Positions 54,991 to 64,000 of a DNA stretch of 64,000 nt are shown in pieces. Numbering within the stretch: the stretch's first letter is position 1; each line of letters begins with the position of its first letter. The notes beneath the pieces were generated by a model, which ran no database searches, had not been told where the DNA came from, and saw only the letters and a list, made by a program, of their open reading frames with translations. Origin of the DNA: Cephalotus follicularis. Lineage: Eukaryota > Streptophyta > Magnoliopsida > Oxalidales > Cephalotaceae. The stretch covers positions 310,001 through 374,000 of the forward strand of contig BDDD01000082.1 in assembly GCA_001972305.1 (NCBI GenBank), read 5' to 3'. The translations under genes were made by a program, and so were the position numbers.

Positions 54991-56674
54991 CTGAAATTAC
55001 TTCATTGTAGAAAAGAAGAGAAGGAGATTAAAGCAATGTAAGGAAAAAACTTACTTTCGCCAAAGTATTTTATTCCATTTATTTTCTAAATTATTTTATT
55101 ATAGTTTTATTTACCAGTTAAAATTTACGAATTGATTAAAATATTTGCGTTAACTTTATTTATGAGTTTTAGCTTTCTAAATTCGTTGAGATATTTACCT
55201 TAATGTTAATTCTTTATTTTTTTTATCATGCTTTATGTATTCCGAAATTCTGTCAATTTTTATATGATTATATTCTACTACTACGGAAATTATGATTTTA
55301 TCATTTGAAGTTATTGACCTAATTTTACTATTTTACGTTGTTTATTTTTCGTTATGAAAGTTATGATTTTATCATTTTACTGTTTTACGTTGCTATATGT
55401 AAACTCAGTTTTACAAATGTTGTACAAATTTATTTTATGAATGCTTTGAGTTGATCACTCAAAGTATTTAAGAAAATGATTTATGAAAAGAGAAAATGCA
55501 AGGAACTGAGATGAACAACTACTGGATTGAGATCCAGGGAGGATTAATCTAGACAAGGATTAATGTTATGAGCGGAGAGTGCTCACGGACATGCATGTGA
55601 TGTAAGTTGGTGATCGGGGAAGTGCACAATGCCCCGATGACTGATTGAATTGGGTTATTTAAGTTTATACAACCCCTCAGTTATCTATGGAATGTTCTGA
55701 TTCATGAGATATGGTCAGCAAAAGAAATGAAATGTTCTGATTCATGAGATATGAACAGAAAAGAATGAATGTGATTTTAAATAAGAAGTGAATGTGGAAC
55801 GTGTTGGTTTTATACCAGAAAAGGATTTTAATGATGTTTTATTTTTATAAGTACGACTATGTTATATGCCAGAAAAATGTATGATTAAGAACTTTTTGAC
55901 AATAATTATCAAAAAGAAATTTCGATAACGTTTTTATAACTATGATTCTTACTGGGCTATTTAAAGCTCAGTCCTTGCAATGTTTTATTTTCAAATAAAA
56001 TTTTCAGCAGATGATTGACGTGGAATTCGAACTTTAAAGGAAGCTCGGAAAGCATATATGGAAAGCAATTATTCATTAATGTTTTATATAAACTGCTATA
56101 GATGTAATAAGTTAATATTTTCCGCTGTGTAATTCCTTATGATAGATCCTGTGTAGATGTAAGACATCGACTACGATTTTTATGGTTTATGATGATTTCA
56201 ATGAGAGTATAATATTTTAATGACAAGTTGCAAGAAATTGGATAAATATTAGCAATTGGCAAGATTGTTAAAGGATTAAAGGTTTCACCCCCACGTAACG
56301 CACCGATTCCTTGAGATTAGCTTTGAGCTTAAAGTGAACTCGGATTCAGGGGCGTTACAAATTGGGGAATGTGTGATTGAGAGATGTCCACCATATGTCA
56401 AGGAATCCTCTAGGAGTGTGATCCTACTATGCTTTCTGTGAGGATTGGTCTTGAACTATATGTTACATATGGTTTATGTTTTCAGTATTTGACTTTTGTA
56501 ACATGTTTAACTTTTAGATTATGTCAAGTTTTCAATTATAATTTCAGATATTGCCATGTTATGACCGCCACGAATTCTGCTAATAAAGTTATGTTTATGT
56601 TCAGTTAAGATATGTTATGTTAAGTTCTATTAAGTTATGACCTGTAATGGCTCCCGCCGTTCGGGGGTGTTACA

Positions 56675-57130
56675 GGCACCCCTTGCTTTGCCTTACCCTT
56701 ATAGAGGGTAGACTTGCCCTTCCCTTGGGCCTAGAGGGTTGTCCCACTAGCAGAAGGGGCACTTTTCCCTTTTGCATATTCATTTTTGCTTCCCTAAACA
56801 TGTTCAGGATATCTGCCAAAGTAGCCTGAATTCTATTCATGTTGAAATTTGTAATGAATCCAGAAAAAGAAGGTGGTAGTGAATACAAAATCATATATGT
56901 GCTCAACTCTGCAGCCTGGATGATGTCGAGAGCTGCAAGACACTCAATCGCATTAATCATTTTTAGCACATGATCATTAACAGATGTCCCCTCTGCCATC
57001 TTAGTACCAAACAGTTCGGCGGTAAGCTGAAAACGAGCCTTCTTGCTATTTTCCCCGTATAGCTCATGGAGATGAAGCAGGATAGCTCTAGAATCACGCA
57101 TGGAATCGTTCTGCACTTGGACGGCATTAG
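56675..57130 (-). pseudogene. gag remnant of the host copia element, right of Tekay-2
   Basis: The copia gag (UBN2-like) reads DSRAILLHLHELYGE, TAELFGTKMAEGTSVNDHVL, MINAIECLAALDI, LYSLPPSFSGFI and ADILNMFREAKMNMQKG. This is the part of gag that precedes the zinc knuckle found near 41460. Recognisable sequence ends near 57130. Confidence 0.75.
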
Positions 57131-58210
57131 AGGTGGTTGTATGCCACGAGAGGTGGTTGTATGCTTGTATATAAACACACTTTATACATACATTCTTAAT
57201 TCCATTATTGTTTTATATGCATATTTTATTAAAGATGGTATTTTGTTGTATGTATCATCTCAAAATATATCAATGGATCAATTAATCGCCATGTTAATTG
57301 AATATACATATAACGCCCTGTCGATAAAGGGTTGGATCTCATTCCTGAGAGGCTATGAGAATGAGATTCTTACTCCCTTATGACAAAATGTACCAAGTCA
57401 TAGGTTCACTTTATTAGGGCAACTATTGAACCGTAAAGATTTGTCGTATTATGCTTGCTCTCGATGTTGGGGAGGATGGATCATCTCATTGCCCTTTGGG
57501 TTTACCCTAAAGCTAATGTGTGGTGCATTCGTGGAGGTATGCCAGGAACAGAGCCACCATATGAAACATATTTGGAGTGCTCATACCTTTGTCAATAGGA
57601 TTCCTATAGTCTAAGTAGTGTATAATCAAAGAGGACTAGTAGATCATACGTGAATTACGTTGTATTCTCAGAGCTGAGCGGCTGTCATGCGTTGTGTAGT
57701 AACCGCTTGGCTTTGATTTATGCTTTCCCCAGCACTAGTCATGTGCTAGCAAGAGGGTTGTCTTTGAGACTTGTGGGAGTTGCATTGAGATGTATGGGCG
57801 AGTGCATAATATGGAATCGTCACACCCGTATTGAGGGGTGACTAGCTCTATAGTATTTATGTTCGTTGAGACTTAAAGTCTCAGTGTGAACATGAATTTT
57901 AAAGCTATCGCGGTTTTTTCTGGGGTGACATTATTCCAAACCCTAGTTCGCGGTCGGAGCCAGGGATGATGGAGGATACATGAAACATACACCGATCACA
58001 GTGAGGAAAGTACAGGTTATCCGGCAAATGCATGATAGACGTGGTACTATGGTCCACGGATCTGGGGTGGTAATTGCATGTCACATCAGGGCCATTTAGA
58101 TAGTCAAAAGACTATTGGGATGGTCGTACCAAAAATTTGGGATATTCTGGGAAATATAACATTGTACCAGAATCCAACCTGATTTTGGAATCAGTTGACG
58201 TGTGTGGGAC
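57131..58210. other. Unassigned LTR-like stretch
   Basis: No long open frame is found. The sequence looks like LTR or untranslated DNA of a retrotransposon, with TGAGACTTAAAGTCTCA, an inverted repeat with 8-bp arms, at about 57869-57885. A 15-bp direct repeat marks its left edge (57130-57144 and 57150-57164). It continues at 60875 beyond a solo LTR. It does not match the copia LTR at 22903-38320. Confidence 0.35.
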
Positions 58211-59493
58211 TGCGACACCCCCCCGTTTTAAAGAGAAATGACAGTAAGGGCAATTAACACATAAAATACAGCTCATGTAAAACCATAAAATTAAACTTTT
58301 AACAAGCTGTCAGTTGCGGAAGCATAAAATATCCATAAGCTGTAAACCCATAGCGTGCATCCCATACTACACGCTACCCAAATAACCCCAACATTGTTAA
58401 TCGCCCGCAAAACGGAGCGTGATCACAGTACAAGATTAAAACCCATCCTCAACAAATCCGTAAAAACGGTACATTAGAAATTCCTTCAACAACTCTGTTT
58501 ATTACAAGATAGGCGAATAAGTAAATCTAAGGACAACATAATACTTGCTTCTCGTCCATGCCAATCCATCAGGTCCTCTGCATCAATCTGTAAAGTAGGG
58601 GGTTAGCCTTTGTCCTCACTCGGCTAAGTCATAAGAGCAGTTCGGGATTAAAATTAAATGCATGTCATGATATGAATGCATGGATGATGCATTACAGTAG
58701 AAATTCCAGTTTATATATATACGGAAATATATATATTTAACAGTACGGAAAGATATCAGTGGGTACATATATAAGAAAAGATATGTATGCAGAAACAGTA
58801 CAGTAGTAACCCGGCCAGGGCTACATCAACAAGCACAGTAAAGTCCGAGAAGGACCAACAGGCAGTACAGGATGTCCACATAGGACCACAACAACAGGCA
58901 GTATGTGTAGCGCCGCCAACTCCTGGCCCCACACTACACTCCCACTTCGGTCCCTACTTAAGGCAACCGAGCGAGGAACATTACAACGAGTTACCCAGCC
59001 ATACTCCTGGCCCCTAGGTCAACCCTACCACTAGCCGGCGCTGGCAGCCTCCGCCATGCAGCTAGTGGCTCAAGCACAAACACATTTCAATTCACAGAGC
59101 AAACAGTGAATTCAAGCAGTGACAGTACAGTAAACAGGACAGTAGTGATCGTTTAGATCCACAACAGGCAGGTTATTTTCAAAATGTTTCAAAGTGACAA
59201 AATTTGAAATATTGCATTTTCAGTAGAAAATACGTTTAAACAGTTTCAATAGCGGGAGTCATTTTCCAAAGATATTTGAAAATACGATATCAATATTTGT
59301 TTTGTACTCAAAATAGCAGTTTCAATTCACATATGCATTTCTAAAGTAACAACACCTTAGGAATCATAATTCGAGTACAAACAGTACAAACAGGCAGTAA
59401 AACAGTACATATGCAATGCATACAAATGCTCAAATGCATCCTAGTAGGAATCGGGATCGTTTCGCATCGTTTTAGGCAATCAGCAGTCCAACC

Positions 59494-59755
59494 AGTCGGC
59501 TGGAATCTTTACCAGTCGGCTGTTATGGGTCGAGCAGTATCAGTAGTCGACTGGTTCCTTCAACCAGTCGACTGCCCATTAGGCAGTCGGCTGTTGTTCT
59601 TCAACAGTCGACTGTTACAGTACACCCATACGAGAATATTCCCAGATTACCATTTCCTGAGCAGTATGAAGTATGAACAGTCGACTGCTTTCCACTGGCA
59701 GTCGACTGGTCTCATTGAGTAGTCGATTGTCTTCCTTCGACAGTCGGCTGCTCTG
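59494..59755. promoter_or_regulatory. GTCGAC-type array 2 of solo LTR 58211-60869
   Basis: CAGTCGGCTG, TAGTCGACTG and CAGTCGACTG copies are spaced 20, 31, 21, 19 and 21 bp. Four more lie at 59678-59755. The array is downstream of the donor-like box in the sense of the LTR. Confidence 0.6.
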
Positions 59756-60560
59756 CGAACCAGTGGCATGCAATCGATCTAACTACAACAACGAATCATG
59801 GTAAGCAAATAAATTAAGCTCAGGAACAGGAAACACGACTACAGGTTGTCATATCATCCATATAACAACACGTCCAACATACATTTCAACATGCAAACCA
59901 ATTCCATGTTAAGGTTCAACATGCATACACTTTATCACATTTGATTCTCAGTGGGCAGGCATAGCAGTTGAAAAACAGTAGTAACCACTTCCTAATATCA
60001 GTAGCTACAACTCACAAACCCAGGCATTTCAATTCATGAAACATACAGTAACTTTAACTCAAAACACCATTACAACTTCCCCTACCTTTTGATTCCAAGT
60101 TAGGAATCTGTAAGTCCACCTCTTTGCGTTCCAATCAGTGACGTTCTGATCTCTCTAGAAGCTCCAAATCCAAGCCCAGCAGCTCCAAGGGCAGCTCCCA
60201 CCTTGCGCACCAAGCTTCAATAATGGTGAAAACTCTCTTTTCTTTGTGTTTTCCCTTACAATTCTCTCTGGTTCTTTGTCTTTTCAGTATCTGGCGAAGG
60301 AGGTGAAGAGATACGTTTTTAAGCAGAGGCCTCCTCTTATTTTTCTCTTAACTCCCTCACATGGCACTAAGTGCCATATTCCCTCATTCACATGCATGCA
60401 TACACTCACAGGTCTGATTTCTCTGCCCCATGGAGTTGTGCATGATGCACAGGTGTCCTCTCCCTCCATCCTCTCGGCTGCATGAAGCACAGATGGCCTC
60501 CACTTCCAATGTCAGTTGTAACATGTGATTTCTGCTACATGCAATAAAATAGAGCACGAT

Positions 60561-60712
60561 CCAGTCGGCTGCCTTTCCCTGGCAGTCGGCTGTTCGCCTG
60601 GTAGTCTGTTGCCAAGTATCACGACAATTGGCCAGCCGACTGGTTCATCCCACCAGTCGACTGCTTCCACAAGCAGTCAGCCAGTCGACTGGTCTCCCAT
60701 ACCAGTCGACTT
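60561..60712. promoter_or_regulatory. GTCGAC-type U3 array of solo LTR 58211-60869
   Basis: CAGTCGGCTG twice (21 bp apart), then CAGCCGACTG, CAGTCGACTG, CAGTCGACTG and CAGTCGACTT. The array lies near the LTR start, upstream of the transcript-like part. Confidence 0.55.
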
Positions 60713-60874
60713 CCTCCAGTTTATTTTCCAAGTAACCACACTTCTAAGTATATAATTTATTAAAATCAACATCACCATAATTTGGGAAACATCCATCATT
60801 TTATTAATTTCACAAATAAGGTACGATTACATTGTGAAATTACAGTACATGAAAATCACGGGCGTCACAGGGAC

Positions 60875-62057
60875 ACATGTCATTTAGTGAGTGGATGGCA
60901 TCTGGGAGATGTTACTTGGCCAGAGAACATTTATTTTGCTGCACTTTATCATTTCTTAAAATGTGAGTTCAAGATGCACCATAAATAAGGTGTTCTGAGC
61001 AAAGGGATATTTTTCTCATTTAAGAATTATTGTGCAATTCAAGGAGAGAGAGAACATTTGGGCTAGACCCTTGCCTAGGGAGGCTTGGATTTGGGCCGAC
61101 CCAAATGGTGCCACTTGTTATGCATAAGTAACATAATTAGTTACATGGAGGTTGGATTAAAACTAGCTTGATTAGTTGACTAGTCAACTTAGTTATGGCC
61201 TAAGTAACACATGTGTTAATAAACTTGGCTCATAATCCTCCTCATGGCCGGGCATTATACTAGGTGGAGAATGAATGTGTGTTGCATGCTTTCTATTGGT
61301 TGAAAGTAAAGTAAATGAAGATATTATCTCATTTTCTGACATACAGACGGCAACACATCATTTTTTAGCATAAGTGTTTTAACTTAAGTCATTCTCTACA
61401 CTCGGTTTTTTACCCATAAGGCCGTCTCTCTCTTTTCTCTCTTCTTCAACTTCTCCAATGAAGGTAGAGCTCTCCATTAATGGAGTTCAAGATCTTGAAA
61501 GCTCAAGAAGTGTGAAGCAAAAATACTCTCCTTATCACCCTCCATAACTCTTATTAGGTGGAGATTTCATTTTGATCTCTTCCTACTTTAACTTTTCTCT
61601 AGGATAGATCATCACTCAAAATACCTTTATAAAGACCTCTAGACATGCCATTGGAAGTACTTTTTGTAAAGGAAGTTTGCTTGGAAAGCTACTTGGAGGA
61701 ACACACCATTTGAAAAGACCTTTTCTAAGGAACTTTCTTCCTTCATCTTTTTACCATCTTTGTGGAGTGTGTGTTGGTGGCTAGGGTTTTGCCAAACCCT
61801 AGCATGTTTTACAGATTCTTTTGTGCAGGTTTTGTGTTTTTAAACCCTTAGGTTTAGGGTTTAGGGTTTGGTTTATGGTGGGATTCATTTAGGGTTATGT
61901 GTGCTATCCTAATGAATTTTTGGTATGTGGCCTTTTGCTAGGGTTAGAGTTTCCTAGCCCACCCGAACCCATGCATTCTTGGAACATGCCATGGCTCCTT
62001 TTAATTGACCAATTACAGATCCTAGGATGCAATTGGGACATTTGTGGACATAGGTTA
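60875..62057 (+). other. Unassigned LTR or 5'-UTR-like stretch
   Basis: No long open frame is present. It holds a 16-bp perfect palindrome (61174-61189), a CT-rich run (61425-61460) like the start of an LTR transcript, and three telomere-type TTTAGGG units (61848-61871). It is probably the continuation of 57131-58210. I cannot assign it to a family. Confidence 0.35.
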
Positions 62058-62190
62058 TGTCACGCTCAGAACAGCGACAGTAAACCCCCATGACCCGAAG
62101 CGTGAGATACCATCCATTCAATCCATTCAATCATATATAAATCATAGTCCAAAAGTGTTATAAATTTAAACTTTAAACAATCATATTACA
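62058..62190 (-). repeat. End fragment of a family S-like LTR
   Basis: TGTCACGCTC begins an LTR end similar in form to 19061 (TGTCACGCCC). The sequence is interrupted by the element that starts at 62191. Confidence 0.4.
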
Positions 62191-64000
62191 TGTAGTGCCC
62201 CGAATATATATAATATATATGCATTTATAAACATATATATATAAAAAAGAAACCAGGCATTAAAACACCTGGTGCGGCAAAAGAGAGGGAGAGACATGAG
62301 AGAGCGCCAAAACCAGAGAGAGCGGGAGAGAGATAGCGCGCCGGAGAAGACGATGCCGGGCGAGGAGGTCGACGGCCGGAAGCGTGCTGCGTAGGTCCAT
62401 CACCCACGGTAACCCCTCTCCTCATCTCTTTTCCTTCTTCTCTCTTCTCCCCCGATGTTTTACCATCACTGTCATCGCCACCAGCCGCCAATTCCGTCAT
62501 GGGTAAAGGGCTGGTCTTTGTCTAGAAGACCAGCTCTTCCCCTTTTGGTGGTCATTGTGGTATGTTTCGGTCGAAATCGGCTGGATTTGAGCTACAAAGT
62601 AGACTCAGCGAACCTAACTCGTTGTCGCCTGAGACTGCGTATTTAGCGCTGGGTCACTGCGAGTTACAGCCACTAGCGGCTTGAATGAAAGATTTTGATG
62701 TCGGTTATGGCGATGTCGGGTGGTGACCGAAGTTGTGGTTGACCGGCTGGTTGACTCAATGTGTCAAACTCACTGCCGACCATGACATCATGTTTCATGG
62801 CGAGTCACAGTGGTTCCTTGGCAGATGTGAATTTATCGGCCAATTTGGAACCTGTTTATGGGTGTCGCCGGAGCTGGGTGAGTTGGCCGCAATCTTGATG
62901 GAGCTTCGGTGATGGTAGTGTTGATTCCTGTGCATAGAGTGTAACGGGAACATGTTGTACATGCAGTATGAATGAAGTGATCAAGGATAGGAGGTTTCCA
63001 AGCAATGGCGATTCGATAGCCGGTTCAAGCTTGGCGGAGCTGACAGTTCGTCGGTTCTGCTACAGAATCCCTTGAATAGCAAGCGCAAATGTTGTTACTG
63101 CTTCAACTGGTAGGTTATACTATTTGCACTGCATTCATGCATTTCAATGAATTATGTGGATTATTACTGTACTACTGTCACTGAGTGTTGATTGACTGCT
63201 ATAGTTACTGTGTGAACTGTTACTGTTTGACTGCGATTACTGATTATTGCACCGATTGGGAACTGGGTATGGATTTACAAACTGTTTATACTGAACTGAA
63301 ACGGATTTCATGGATTTCAGACATAGTTCCATTGATTTGCGAACTGTTGTTTCTGATGAAACCGTCAACACTTTACTGCTTTCAAAACTGACTTATCGAC
63401 GCTTTATGCTTTCAAACTGAATCCCGTCTATGCTTTATGATTTCAACACTAAACCAACGACACTTAACATTATGCGTTAACGCCCAACACAGACGGTCGA
63501 CGATTAGGTGCTAAGCATCGACGCCTAGTGCTAAGCGTCGATGCCTAATGTCTTACCTTAGCCACATTTCATTGTTTTATAAGATTTCTGATTTCAAATA
63601 GTTTTCTCCCGATTAAATCCATAGGAAGCCTCCCTAAGGCCTTGTAACCTATGGAAATCATCGTTTAACATTTTTAATCTCTCAATCAAGTTTCAAAGTG
63701 ATTCTATGAAGAAAATTCAACAAAAAGGAGTTTTATACAAATGAGTTTTAAGAATGGTTAGGATAGTTCCTTTTGAACATATGGGCCCGGATATCCAACT
63801 GGACTTCGTCTCCATTGTTTTTACAAACTTCGATAGGGACCAACAAACTGCTACTGTTACTGAAACTGATATTGTCACTGATACTGTATTGAAACTGTAA
63901 TGAAAATTGTTTTACAACTGTTTTGACAGATGTGGATCTTACGTTGATCCTTTAGGTCCCTATCATTTCCACTGTTTACTGTTACCGTTACAGGGTGCAA
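62191..64000 (+). repeat. LTR of a further gypsy-like element, cut by the window edge
   Basis: It starts TGTAGTGCCCCG after an ATTACA that may be the target site. It has a purine-rich stretch, a GC-rich part with short open frames that look like chance, ACTG-rich low-complexity DNA (63120-63270, 63850-63910) and a GTCGAC-type array (63490-63546). No coding region is visible before the window ends. Confidence 0.5.
63490..63546. promoter_or_regulatory. GTCGAC-type array in the LTR at the right edge
   Basis: GTCGACG, ATCGACG and GTCGATG are spaced 21 and 20 bp, with GTGCTAAGC spacers. It is one more LTR family with the motif. Confidence 0.5.

Larger units (their letters stand above)
54287..56359 (+). 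mobile_element. Solo LTR, family B, nested in the Tekay-2 3' LTR
   Basis: The 2073-bp unit runs TGTAATGATTGG...GGGGCGTTACA. Comparison with the 5' LTR of Tekay-2 (44100-44130) shows exactly where the host LTR is split. The flanks ACCAG and AATTG have diverged, so this may be older than the other solo LTRs, or the duplication is imperfect. It has an array (54396-54660), a TATA box (54839-54847) and a purine-rich run (54890-54990). Confidence 0.8.
41621..56674 (+). mobile_element. Chromovirus of the Tekay/Del type (Tekay-2), target repeat GGCAC
   Basis: The 15,054-bp unit is bounded by GGCAC at 41616-41620 and 56675-56679. Without its two nested solo LTRs it is about 10.3 kb. It has 5' LTR, primer site, gag, protease, RT, RNase H, integrase, chromodomain-like tail, purine tract and 3' LTR. 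LTR identity is roughly 90-95 percent by eye, suggesting a few million years. It is broken at many places. Confidence 0.9.
51794..56674 (+). repeat. 3' LTR of Tekay-2, with a nested solo LTR
   Basis: TGTAATACCCTG...GGGGGTGTTACA. Without the solo LTR at 54287-56359 it is about 2.8 kb and collinear with 41621-44418. It keeps the array (52958-53165) better than the 5' copy. No gene is present. Confidence 0.9.
38321..57130 (-). mobile_element. Host Ty1/copia element, internal region, split by Tekay-2
   Basis: On the minus strand the order is gag (56675-57130), gag zinc knuckle (near 41460), integrase, RT, RNase H and purine tract (38321). Tekay-2 is inserted in the gag region with the duplication GGCAC at 41616-41620 and 56675-56679. 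The start of gag and the 5' LTR are not recognisable to the right of 57130. The element is old and broken in many places. Confidence 0.75.
58211..60869 (-). mobile_element. Solo LTR related to family S, target repeat GGGAC
   Basis: The 2659-bp unit runs TGCGACACCCC...GGGCGTCACA with a perfect duplication GGGAC at 58206-58210 and 60870-60874. The backbone aligns in order with 19061-21925: GCATCCCATACTAC, CGCCC..AA.GGAGCG, the TTAGCC...GGCTAA hairpin (58603-58627) and the donor-like box (60080-60125). Its motif arrays, however, are of the CAGTCGACTG flavour. Short open frames here are not genes. Confidence 0.85.

Noticed and set aside
61848-61871. Chromosome end or interstitial telomere
   Set aside because: Only three TTTAGGG units are present, in a leader-like context.
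22903-62057. 57131-62057 as the missing 5' LTR of the host copia element
   Set aside because: It does not begin like 22903 and no tRNA-Met primer site is found between it and gag.
62225-62500. Minus-strand 91-codon frame as a gene
   Set aside because: It lies in the GC-rich part of an LTR, is low in complexity and has no recognisable motif.
1-64000. tRNA, rRNA, organelle DNA, Helitron or DNA transposon
   Set aside because: I saw no cloverleaf, rRNA block, organelle gene, Helitron end or terminal inverted repeats with a transposase; a covariance-model search was not possible here.

Overview
The window is a plant chromosome segment, most likely from a eudicot with a large repeat-rich genome; I cannot name the species. 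I find no host gene, tRNA or rRNA. Almost every base belongs to LTR retrotransposons or solo LTRs stacked inside one another. Elements are described as fossils: boundaries, family, parts and rough age only.

Layout. 1-2314 is the 3' part of an Athila-like Ty3/gypsy element, apparently inserted in the 5' LTR of a Tekay/Del-type chromovirus (2315-11245, here Tekay-1). From 11246 the 5' LTR of a Tat-lineage gypsy element follows, carrying a solo LTR (11792-13825, target repeat CATGC). The Tat internal region (14451-22902) carries a second solo LTR (19061-21925, ATCCT). At 22903 a minus-strand Ty1/copia element begins. Its 3' LTR (22903-38320) is split by a Sirevirus-type copia element (23217-30746, ACTTT) and by a shortened minus-strand gypsy element (31220-37437, CCAGG). 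The copia interior (38321 to about 57130) is split by a second chromovirus, Tekay-2 (41621-56674, GGCAC), which holds two more solo LTRs (48625-51325, ACATG; 54287-56359). The right end holds unassigned LTR-like DNA around another solo LTR (58211-60869, GGGAC), then two further LTR starts (62058, 62191). The deepest stack is four levels: Tat, copia, Tekay-2, solo LTR.

Main observation. At least eight LTR families, from both Ty1/copia and Ty3/gypsy, carry arrays of a short palindrome with core GTCGAC. Two flavours occur: CAGTCGACTG/CAGCCGACTG and CGTCGACG. The centres are 19-22 bp apart, often exactly 21 bp, about two helical turns. The spacer sequences differ, so this is not an ordinary minisatellite. 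In several chromovirus-type LTRs there are two arrays on either side of a conserved box ending in a splice-donor-like AAGGTAGGG. A related array lies inside the Sirevirus just upstream of its extra open reading frame. The core fits the CBF/DREB consensus RYCGAC, so independent recruitment of one host factor by unrelated retrotransposons is a testable idea. The Tat LTR and the host copia LTR show no such array.

Limits. All alignments and identity estimates were made by eye. Lineage names rest on remembered motifs, not searches.
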